The notes beneath the pieces were generated by a model. That model saw only the letters and a program-made list of their open reading frames with translations. It ran no database searches and was not told where the DNA came from. 64,000 bases of DNA from DATKQY01 sp035532475. Its GTDB lineage: Bacteria; Actinomycetota; Acidimicrobiia; Acidimicrobiales; Bog-793. Positions 33,619 to 40,619 of the stretch are shown here, one piece after another. Each line of letters starts with the position of its first letter. The stretch's first letter is position 1. The position numbers and the translations under genes were made by a program. The DNA is taken from positions 1 to 64,000 of the forward strand of contig DATKQY010000075.1 in the NCBI GenBank assembly GCA_035532475.1, in the 5' to 3' direction.

Positions 33619-34710
33619 TCACGCTGAGCGCCGCCTGGCCGCCGTCCAGGCGAGACGACCGGCACCGAGAACCAGGGCGGCGAGCGCCGCGAGGGCGAGC
33701 ACGCTGAACAGGACCACCCCCGATTTGGCAACGAGAGCCCGGATTCCGCCCACGAAGCCGGAGACGGCGTCGTGCCAGGCCCGGGAGAATCCGGACGGAG
33801 CGTGGTGCTTCGTCACACGGGTCGCGACTCGGAGCTCGACGGTCAGGCGCGAGTAGCTCACCTGCTTGGCGAGGGAGCGCTGCGCCGCGGCGAGCTGGTC
33901 GATCTGCGTCTGGGTCGCGGCGATCTGGTTTTCGACCGCGAGCAGGTCGGAGACTTTGCCCGCCCGGCGGAGGAGGGCCTCGAGCTGCGCCCGGACGTCC
34001 TGTTGGGCGCTCAGACGCGCGCCGAGGTCGACGTAGCGGGCGGTGACGTCCTGGTCGGACAAGGTGAGCGACCGCACCGCACCGAGCGGCTCGGCCCGAG
34101 CGACGACCGCGCGGAAGGAGGCGGCGGGGACGCTCACCACCACCACCCCGCCGAGCGGGCCACCGGCCTCGGAGAGCGAGGCGTGGGAGACGTAACCGCC
34201 GACGGAGATGGCGAGCGCCTCCAGACGGGCCGCATCGGCGCGCAGCCGGGCCGCCGGAACGCGCAGGGTCAGCGTGCCGGTCGCGACCACCTCGGTGACC
34301 CCCGTCGTCGCCGTGCCCGGGGCGGCGGACCCGCTCGCCAGCGCCGAGGTGGCCGAGGCTGACGAGCTTGCGAGCGGCGCCGCGGACCGCCCGTCGGCCT
34401 TCGCCGCGAGCGGCGGTGCGGCGTGGCTCGCCCCGCCGTAGGCAAAGGGGACCGGGGTGGGCGGGCCGCCGCTCGTGGCGAGGGCGGCGGACAGGGCGAC
34501 CACCGCCGCCCCGCCGGTGGCGGCGAGCACGATCTCTCGCGTTCGCCACCGCTCCGTGAGCGCCGCCCGGAGCCGCCCGGGTCCAGGCTGCGCCGCCCGC
34601 ACCGCCGGCGCGGCTGCGGCCGACCGGACGGCCTCCGGGCCGGAGAGCGGTGGCACCACCGCCTCCGCGGCCTCGCGGATCAGCCGCTGCAGCTGCTCGT
34701 CGGTGATCAT
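33619..34710 (-). CDS. DUF4349 membrane protein, possible anti-sigma partner
   Basis: A 363-residue protein with an N-terminal cytoplasmic stretch (ITDEQLQRLIREAAEAV), one transmembrane helix near residues 61-80, a Ser/Ala-rich linker, the DUF4349 domain (VATGTLTLRVPAARLRADAARLEAL to ELRVATRV, including a coiled coil) and a second helix near the C-terminus (SGVVLFSVLALAALAALVLG). Its ATG overlaps the stop of the sigma-like gene (ATGA), so the two are translated together, the usual layout of an ECF sigma factor and its membrane anti-sigma factor. No zinc-binding HxxxCxxC motif is seen, so the anti-sigma role is inference. Confidence 0.7.
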   Translation of the reverse strand: MITDEQLQRLIREAAEAVVPPLSGPEAVRSAAAAPAVRAAQPGPGRLRAALTERWRTREIVLAATGGAAVVALSAALATSGGPPTPVPFAYGGASHAAPPLAAKADGRSAAPLASSSASATSALASGSAAPGTATTGVTEVVATGTLTLRVPAARLRADAARLEALAISVGGYVSHASLSEAGGPLGGVVVVSVPAASFRAVVARAEPLGAVRSLTLSDQDVTARYVDLGARLSAQQDVRAQLEALLRRAGKVSDLLAVENQIAATQTQIDQLAAAQRSLAKQVSYSRLTVELRVATRVTKHHAPSGFSRAWHDAVSGFVGGIRALVAKSGVVLFSVLALAALAALVLGAGRLAWTAARRRSA

Positions 34711-35198
34711 CTCGCCCCTCTTTCGACAGCGGAGAGCACACCAAGGGTCGGGTCGGTGCCGAGGCGTTGACGGGCCTCCTCCAGCCGCGCCCGCACGGTG
34801 CCGGCGCGGCGGCGCACCGCCAGCGCGATCTTCCGCTCCGTCAGCTCCGCGTAGTGGCCGAGCACGACGGGGACGCGCAGGTGCAGCGGGAGGGCCGCGA
34901 GCGCGCCGAGCAAAGCGCCCCCCGCCTGGGCCTCCCTGCCACGCTCCGGCGCACGGCACGGCTCAGCTGCGCCGAGCGAGCCGCAGCTGCTCACGAGGAC
35001 GCGGTAGACCCACGGCCGGAGCGCATCCCCCTCCGGCATCGCTTCACGGAACCGCCACAGCCGCAGGAACGTCTGACGGACCGCTTCTTCGGCGTCGCCT
35101 TGCCCGCCGAGGAGAAGGTGGGCCGTGCGGTACGCCGGCTCGTACCAGCGTTCCAGCCACCGATCGAGCTCGTCAGGACCCTTCGTTCGTGTTCGCAC
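34707..35198 (-). CDS. ECF-type RNA polymerase sigma factor (SigE-like)
   Basis: A 163-residue protein with region 2 (WYEPAYRTAHLLLGGQGDAEEAVRQTFLRLWRF) and region 4 (LPLHLRVPVVLGHYAELTERKIALAVRRRAGTVRARLEEA). The helix-turn-helix in region 4 is recognisable, though IALAVRRRAGTV is diverged from the usual IAxxLGxxxGTV. GTG at 35198 is taken as the start; the frame upstream is not sigma-like. It overlaps the DUF4349 gene and probably controls that gene and itself. Confidence 0.75.
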   Translation of the reverse strand: MRTRTKGPDELDRWLERWYEPAYRTAHLLLGGQGDAEEAVRQTFLRLWRFREAMPEGDALRPWVYRVLVSSCGSLGAAEPCRAPERGREAQAGGALLGALAALPLHLRVPVVLGHYAELTERKIALAVRRRAGTVRARLEEARQRLGTDPTLGVLSAVERGAR

Positions 35199-35325
35199 GG
35201 CGTACTGACGCACGACTGGGCCGAAAAGTTCGACCGACCGCCGGCCGACGCGACCCGCGACCCGGTCATCGGGTAAGTGTTCTGGTAGCGCGTCGACGTT
35301 CGACGTGACGAGGAGGTCCGGAGAG

Positions 35326-36207
35326 ATGACCAAGGTGGCGTTCATCGGTCTCGGCCTGATGGGCTCGCGCATGGCGACGCGGCTGATCGAGGCGGGCCAC
35401 GAGCTCACGGTCTGGAACAGGACGCCGGAGCGGGCCGAGCAGCTCGCCAAGCTGGGCGCCCACCGCTCCACGTCGCCGGGCGACGCGGCGAGCGACGCCG
35501 AGGTCGTCATCACGATGCTCGCGACCCCAGAGGCGCTCGAGGAGGTGGTGTTCGGTCCCGCTGGCGTCGCGCATGTCCTCGCTCCCGGCCAGGCGTTCGT
35601 CGACATGTCGACCGTCGGGCCCGAAGAGATCGGTCGGGTGGCTTCCCGGCTTCCACATGGCGTGGAGCTCGTCGACGCGCCGGTGCGCGGCAGCACCCCG
35701 GAAGCGGCCGAGGGCCGGCTCGCCATCTACGTGGGGGCCGACGACGAGACCTACCGGCGCGTCGAGCCCCTGCTCTCCGTGCTCGGCACGCCTCGCCATG
35801 TCGGAGGCGGTGGCAGCGGCGCGGCGGTGAAGCTGGCGGTCAACCTCGTCCTCGGTGCGGCCATCGGCGTGCTCGGCGAATCGCTCGCGCTCGGCGAATC
35901 GCTCGGCGTGGAGCGTGTCACCCTCCTCGACGTCCTCTCGGATTCACCGATCGGCGGGCTCGTACGGGCCAAGCGCGCCAATGTCGAGTCCCGTTCGTTC
36001 CCGCCGAGGTTCAAGCTGGCGCTCGCTGCGAAGGACCTCCGTCTCGTGACCGATGCCGCCCGGCGCTCGGAGCTGGACCTGCGCATCGCGCCGGCGGCGC
36101 AGGGCTGGCTGGAGGCGGGCGAGACCGCGGGGCTCGGCGAGCTCGACTTCTCCGCCGTGGTGCCCCTCATCGTCGGCGACGACGTCGCAAAGCTCGGACG
36201 GGCCTGA
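35326..36207 (+). CDS. NAD(P)-binding 3-hydroxyisobutyrate dehydrogenase-family protein
   Basis: A beta-hydroxyacid dehydrogenase of 293 residues. The N-terminal fold is VAFIGLGLMGSRMATRL, then DAPVRGSTPEAAEGRLAIYVG for substrate, and the catalytic lysine lies in SGAAVKLAVNLVLG. This family includes 3-hydroxyisobutyrate, tartronate semialdehyde and 6-phosphogluconate-type enzymes and imine reductases, so the substrate is open. The ATG at 35326 has AGGAGG about 9 nt upstream; the earlier ATG-like frame start at 35305 is less likely. Confidence 0.88.
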   Translation: MTKVAFIGLGLMGSRMATRLIEAGHELTVWNRTPERAEQLAKLGAHRSTSPGDAASDAEVVITMLATPEALEEVVFGPAGVAHVLAPGQAFVDMSTVGPEEIGRVASRLPHGVELVDAPVRGSTPEAAEGRLAIYVGADDETYRRVEPLLSVLGTPRHVGGGGSGAAVKLAVNLVLGAAIGVLGESLALGESLGVERVTLLDVLSDSPIGGLVRAKRANVESRSFPPRFKLALAAKDLRLVTDAARRSELDLRIAPAAQGWLEAGETAGLGELDFSAVVPLIVGDDVAKLGRA

Positions 36208-36292
36208 GGTCCGGCGCAAACGCCCGCCCCGATGCCGAGCTCCTCGGCGGCCCGGATCGACCCGCCCGCGCCATGTTCGGGCGAACGCCCCG

Positions 36293-36907
36293 TCAGGCGA
36301 AGGCGCTCCAGCTCGCGTATCCCGCCAGCCCGACGAGCACGACCGCCGTCACCAGGCGCACCGTGACGACGTTCACGAAGCGAAGCAACCCCCGTCCCCC
36401 GACGACGGCGAGCGCTGCGACCGCGCACAGGGCGAGCAGCGCGCCGACCCCCACCGACAAGGGCGAGTGGTACCGGGCGGCGAGGTTGACGGTGAGGAGC
36501 TGGGTGATGTCGCCCCACTCGGCGACGAAGATCACCACGAACGCCGTGAGGACCGTGCCGTGGCCGCCCGCGCGGCCGGCCGCGAACGACCCCGAACGCC
36601 CACCGTGGCGGGCCTCTCGCACGGCGAGCACCGCCCCGATGAGGAACGTGGCCGCGACGACGGCGTCGACGACCCGGCGCGCCACGAGGTGGAACAGCGC
36701 CACGCCGACCGTCGTCGCGATGACCACATGGAGGGCGAAGGCCACAGCAGCCCCGAGCCAGACCATGAGGGGCCGGCCCCTCGTGGACATCACGAGCGAG
36801 GCGAACATGGTCTTGTCCGGCAGCTCGCCGATGAAGATCACGGGGAAGACCGCGGCGGCTACGGCGAGGCTCACCGCCGGACGGCGCCGCGGCGCCGCGG
36901 CGAGCAT
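36293..36907 (-). CDS. GDT1/TMEM165-family cation transporter
   Basis: A 204-residue membrane protein with six helices in two repeats. Each repeat has the family motif: IGELPDKTMFASL and AEWGDITQLLT, holding the acidic residues that bind Mn2+ or Ca2+. Bacterial members such as MneA and MntP-like proteins export manganese. The ATG at 36907 is the last before the conserved first helix; its neighbour starts 12 bp away on the opposite strand, so the promoters must lie inside the other gene. No manganese riboswitch fits in that space. Confidence 0.87.
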   Translation of the reverse strand: MLAAAPRRRPAVSLAVAAAVFPVIFIGELPDKTMFASLVMSTRGRPLMVWLGAAVAFALHVVIATTVGVALFHLVARRVVDAVVAATFLIGAVLAVREARHGGRSGSFAAGRAGGHGTVLTAFVVIFVAEWGDITQLLTVNLAARYHSPLSVGVGALLALCAVAALAVVGGRGLLRFVNVVTVRLVTAVVLVGLAGYASWSAFA

Positions 36908-36918
36908 GATGGAGCGCC

Positions 36919-37893
36919 GTGACCAGTACCCGCACGTCTCTTGGACCCGCCGAAGTGCCCACGTCGAAAGACCTGGAACAGGCCCGCGAGCGCCTCGCCG
37001 GGCGCGTCCGGCGCACGCCGGTGATCGAGCTCGGCGACGAGCTTGCAGCACAGCTCGCCACGGGGAGCGCCCGGGCCAGCTGGTCGCTCGTCCTCAAGCT
37101 CGAGATGACCCAGTTCACCGGCTCGTTCAAGGCGCGCGGGGCGCTGAACTCGCTCCTCGCCCGACCCGTCCCCGAATCGGGCGTCGTGGCCGCTTCGGGC
37201 GGCAACCACGGAGCGGCCGTGGCCTGGGCGGCGTCGACCTGCGGTGTCCCCGCAACGATCTTCGTCCCGTCGACGTCGCCGGCGAGCAAGCTCGAGCGCA
37301 TCCGCGGCTACGGAGCCGAGCTGCATGTGGTGGAGGGCCACTACGCGGAGGCGCTGACGGCGAGCATCGCGCACGCTGGGCGCACCGGCGCCCGCCTGGT
37401 GCACGCCTACGACGACCCGGACGTCGTCGCCGGGCAGTCGACGATCGGCGCTGAGCTGCTCGAGCAGGTCCCCGACGCCGACACGGTCCTCCTCGCCTGC
37501 GGCGGTGGCGGGCTCTACGCCGGTGTCGCGCTTGCCTGTACCGGGCACGCCGTCGCCGTGCCGGTGGAGCCGGCGACCTGCCCGACGCTGCAGCGGGCGG
37601 TCGCCGCCGGCGAACCGGTGCCGGTCGACGTCGGCGGGCTCGCCGCGGACAGCCTCGGCGCGCGCCAAGCCGGTGCGATCGCCGCGGCCGTCGCGCTGGC
37701 GAAGCACGCCGAGCCGCGCCTCGTCGACGACGCCGACATCGCCGCCGCACGCTCGTGGCTCTGGGAGCACGTCAGGGTGCCGGCCGAGCCGGGAGGTGCC
37801 ACCGGGCTCGCCGCCCTCCTCGCCCGCGCCTACGAGCCGAGGGAGCACGAGAAGGTCGTGGTCGTGGTCTCCGGCGCCAACTGGGCCCCGTAG
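36919..37893 (+). CDS. PLP-dependent threonine/serine dehydratase-like enzyme
   Basis: Fold-type II PLP enzyme of 324 residues. The PLP lysine is in FTGSFKARGALN, the substrate loop is ASGGNHGAAVAW and the phosphate loop is ACGGGGLYAG. There is no C-terminal ACT domain, so it is of the short catabolic or serine racemase/threonine dehydratase type and not feedback-controlled IlvA. The GTG start has GGAG 4 nt upstream and CATGAT 8 nt upstream, so either a very short leader or a leaderless transcript is possible. Confidence 0.85.
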   Translation: MTSTRTSLGPAEVPTSKDLEQARERLAGRVRRTPVIELGDELAAQLATGSARASWSLVLKLEMTQFTGSFKARGALNSLLARPVPESGVVAASGGNHGAAVAWAASTCGVPATIFVPSTSPASKLERIRGYGAELHVVEGHYAEALTASIAHAGRTGARLVHAYDDPDVVAGQSTIGAELLEQVPDADTVLLACGGGGLYAGVALACTGHAVAVPVEPATCPTLQRAVAAGEPVPVDVGGLAADSLGARQAGAIAAAVALAKHAEPRLVDDADIAAARSWLWEHVRVPAEPGGATGLAALLARAYEPREHEKVVVVVSGANWAP

Positions 37894-38108
37894 CGGGGCG
37901 GTGGAGCCGGGCGCGTGCCGGCTCCGCCCCGGATGCTCCCGAGCGCGGCCGCAACGCGCTGGAGCGAGCCCGGACGCGTCGGACATCGACCGTGGTGCCG
38001 CGCCAATCAGCGCTCTCCTCCCGTGCGCCGGCCCCGCGACCGGCGCCACCACATGCACGGTAACAACGAGGGCCGGCGAGATGCCGCCGATACCCGCCCG
38101 GCTGGCGG

Positions 38109-38114
38109 TAGGGT
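38109..38114 (+). promoter_or_regulatory. Probable -10 box of the LytR_C gene
   Basis: TAGGGT lies 8 nt before GTG 38123, in keeping with a leaderless transcript. The gap upstream (37894-38108) holds nothing else I can identify. Confidence 0.45.
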
Positions 38115-38122
38115 CGGAGCGC

Positions 38123-38929
38123 GTGTCCGAGAACTTCCCGCCTGGAACCCCGAACCGGTCCGGGCCATCGGGCCGGGACCGTACAGCCGGCCCGTCCGGC
38201 GCCGCGGAGCAGCACACCCCGCCCGGCCAGGGCTGGGTGCCTGGACGGCACTCCGCGACGAGGCAGCGCCAGCCCGAGCCGCCGCCGCGTCGGACCCGGC
38301 CCCGGCACCGCCGGGGGCCCACGAGGAGGACGCGCCTCACCATCACGAGCCTGTGCACGGCGGCGATCGTCGGGGGTGCCGTCGCGCTCGCCGTCATCCC
38401 GGGAGGCACGCCGGCCCGGCGCCCCGCCCCCCGCGGCGGCTCCAGCGCGCCGACCTCGCCTTCGACGCCGGCCGTCGCGGCCGGCTCGTCCACCTCATCA
38501 ACCTCCTCCACCCTCGCGCAGCGCCGCTCGACCACGACCACGTCCGGCGCGGGGAGCAGCTCCACGCCCGCGTCGAGCGCCTCGACGACGACGGCCGTCA
38601 CGACCACGACCGTCACCCCGGTGCCGGCCACGCTCCCGCCGTCACAGGTGCTCGTCGAGGTGCTGAACGGCACGGGCCAGACCGGCGCGGCCACCGCTGC
38701 CTCCCACGCGCTCGCCGCGCAAGGCTTCCTCATCAACGGAACCGGCAACGCGGCGAACTTCCAGTACTCCGAGACGGTGGTCGAGTACCCGCCGGGCGCC
38801 CTGGCCGCGGCGCAGACGGTGGCGGCCCACGTGACGGGGGCCGCGACGCTCGAGGCCAGCTCGGCCCTGCCGAGCGGCGTCGTCGACCTGATCATCGGCG
38901 CCACCTACAACGGCGTGACGAACGGGTAG
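38123..38929 (+). CDS. Membrane-anchored protein with LytR_C domain
   Basis: A 268-residue protein. The N-terminal 70 residues are Pro/Arg-rich and cytoplasmic, one transmembrane helix follows (LTITSLCTAAIVGGAVALAV), then a long Ser/Thr linker typical of cell-wall-spanning segments, and a C-terminal LytR_C domain (VLVEVLNGTGQTGAATAASHAL, LINGTGNAANFQYSETVVEY). This domain occurs alone or after LytR-CpsA-Psr phosphotransferase domains; here the catalytic part is missing. A role in cell-wall assembly is likely but unproven. The long overlapping frames around it do not encode protein. Confidence 0.8.
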   Translation: MSENFPPGTPNRSGPSGRDRTAGPSGAAEQHTPPGQGWVPGRHSATRQRQPEPPPRRTRPRHRRGPTRRTRLTITSLCTAAIVGGAVALAVIPGGTPARRPAPRGGSSAPTSPSTPAVAAGSSTSSTSSTLAQRRSTTTTSGAGSSSTPASSASTTTAVTTTTVTPVPATLPPSQVLVEVLNGTGQTGAATAASHALAAQGFLINGTGNAANFQYSETVVEYPPGALAAAQTVAAHVTGAATLEASSALPSGVVDLIIGATYNGVTNG

Positions 38930-38962
38930 GCCGAGCGTGTCGGCGCGTGCGACGATCGCGCT

Positions 38963-39991
38963 GTGCGAGCTCGCCCACACCGTCACCGAGCTCGAGGGGG
39001 CGTGCTCCTGCCGCTTTTGCTCGCGGCCTCGGCCGCCGTCTGTGCCGTGCAGCCTGCGGGCGCGCAGATCGCCGCAACCGCCGCCGCCGCGGGCGCCGGC
39101 ACGACCGTTCCGGGCGCGCCGAACTGTCCCATGTTCCCATCGGACAATGTCTGGAACACGCCGATCACCCGTCTGCCCGTCGACCCGCACAGCGCGCAGT
39201 GGCTGCTGAGCATGGGCTCTTCGACGACGCTCCTCCATCCCGACTTCGGTCCATCAGGAGACCCTGCCGTTGCCTACGGCATCCCGTTCGTCGTGGTGCC
39301 GCCGTCGCACCCGACCGTCCGCGTGCGGTTCGAGTACGCCGACGAGAGCAACCCCGGGCCCTACCCCTTCGGCTCCGACGTCCCGATCGAGGGCGGCAAC
39401 GCGTCCGGCGGCGACCGTCACGCCATCATGGTGAACCCTGCCACGTGCACGCTCTACGAGCTCTACGACGCCCGGTACTCGCCGTCGGGCTCGACGGCGG
39501 GATCTGGCGCGATCTGGCACCTCCGCTCCAACGCCCTGCGGCCTGGCGGATGGACCTCCGCCGACGCGGCGGGGCTGCCGATCCTCCCCGGATTGCTCGA
39601 CTACGGCCAGGTGCTCTCCGGCCGGATCACCCATGCGATCCGGATGACTGCTGCCCTGACCGACACCCGGTTCATCTGGCCGGCTCGCCACGAGGCGGGC
39701 GCCCGGGACGACCCCTCACTCCCTCCGATGGGCGCTCGTTTCCGGCTGAAGGCGAGCTTCGACATCTCCCGCTACTCGCGCCACGCCCAGGTCGTCCTGC
39801 GTGCGATGCAGCAGTACGGCCTGATCCTGGCCGACAACGGGAGCAACTGGTACTTCCAGGGTGCCGCCGACCCGCGCTGGCCGCTCGCGCTCGTGGACGA
39901 GCTGAAGACGATCCCGGCGAGCGCGTTCCAAGCGGTGAACGAGTCGTCCCTCATGATCAGCCCGAACTCCGGTGCGGCACGGCAGCGGTAG
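38963..39991 (+). CDS. Conserved secreted protein of unknown function
   Basis: A 342-residue protein with a signal peptide (GGVLLPLLLAASAAVCAVQPAGA). The mature part has FPSDNVWNTPITRLPVDP, GGDRHAIMVNPATCTLYELY, GAIWHLRSNALRPGGWTSAD, GLPILPGLLDYGQV, and AMQQYGLILADNGSNWYFQG. I know these segments from a widespread uncharacterised family in actinobacteria, acidobacteria and others, but not a function. The length and order are normal for it. Start GTG at 38963; GACGAT 6 nt upstream may be a weak -10 box. Confidence 0.75.
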   Translation: MRARPHRHRARGGVLLPLLLAASAAVCAVQPAGAQIAATAAAAGAGTTVPGAPNCPMFPSDNVWNTPITRLPVDPHSAQWLLSMGSSTTLLHPDFGPSGDPAVAYGIPFVVVPPSHPTVRVRFEYADESNPGPYPFGSDVPIEGGNASGGDRHAIMVNPATCTLYELYDARYSPSGSTAGSGAIWHLRSNALRPGGWTSADAAGLPILPGLLDYGQVLSGRITHAIRMTAALTDTRFIWPARHEAGARDDPSLPPMGARFRLKASFDISRYSRHAQVVLRAMQQYGLILADNGSNWYFQGAADPRWPLALVDELKTIPASAFQAVNESSLMISPNSGAARQR

Positions 39992-40002
39992 GTCGGCGCA
40001 CC

Positions 40003-40008
40003 TACGAT
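40003..40008 (+). promoter_or_regulatory. -10 box of the leaderless DUF4232 gene
   Basis: TACGAT lies exactly 6 nt before the ATG at 40015, just after the stop of the previous gene. Confidence 0.55.
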
Positions 40009-40014
40009 GACCCG

Positions 40015-40599
40015 ATGATCCGCGCCCGAGGTCGGCCCTCGCGCCGAGCACGTCACCTGGCCCGGAGGATCGTCTCGCTCCTGGTGCTCGGCGGCGCGCT
40101 CGCGCCGGTGACCATCGCGAGCGGAACGGCGTCGGCAGCCCCCGGCGTGCGCCTCGCGTGCCGCTCGGCGCAGCTGGCCGGCACGTTCGCGACGATCGTC
40201 GGCAGCGCCGGCGCGGGGAACGTGAGCTACTCGCTGCGCCTCCGCAACCACTCGACGGCGCGCTGCTTCGTCTCCGGGCTGGTCGGCCTGCAGCTGAGGG
40301 GAGGAAAGGGCGCCCCCCTGCCGACGAACGTCGTTCCGGCGCAGCCCGGCGCGGCCACGGCCGTGCTCGTGTCGTTGGCCCCCGGGGCATCGGCGTGGGC
40401 GAGCGCGCGCTTCTCGCCCGACGTGCCCGGCAAGGGTGAGCCGGTGAGGATCCGGTGCGAAGCGACGGCGTACACGGTCCGCGTCACGGTGCCGCCTCGA
40501 CGCGACAGCCTCGTCGCACCCGTGGTGCCGCCGACCCCGGTCTGCGAGCACGGCAGGATGCTGGTCTCGCTGCTCGGGACGAAGCGGCCGAGGGCGTAG
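40015..40599 (+). CDS. Secreted DUF4232 protein
   Basis: A 194-residue exported protein. An Arg-rich start and a hydrophobic segment (IVSLLVLGGALAPVTIAS) ending in GTASAA form a signal peptide. The mature part has the DUF4232 layout: SYSLRLRNHSTARCFVSGLVGLQL, then a beta-rich domain with a second Cys pair (IRCEATAY, TPVCEH). The family is common in actinobacteria, often as lipoproteins or anchored proteins, with unknown role. It is convergent with the GH3 gene only 20 bp away. Confidence 0.8.
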   Translation: MIRARGRPSRRARHLARRIVSLLVLGGALAPVTIASGTASAAPGVRLACRSAQLAGTFATIVGSAGAGNVSYSLRLRNHSTARCFVSGLVGLQLRGGKGAPLPTNVVPAQPGAATAVLVSLAPGASAWASARFSPDVPGKGEPVRIRCEATAYTVRVTVPPRRDSLVAPVVPPTPVCEHGRMLVSLLGTKRPRA

Positions 40600-40619
40600 C
40601 GGCCGCCCCGCGCCCGGGC

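Noticed and set aside
36905..36921. A manganese riboswitch before the GDT1 gene
   Set aside because: Only 11 bp separate the two divergent genes, too little for an aptamer.
37915..40599. An 894-codon plus-strand frame
   Set aside because: Only its last 195 codons (the DUF4232 gene) look like protein; the rest overlaps the LytR_C and secreted-protein genes in another frame and reads as Arg-rich noise.
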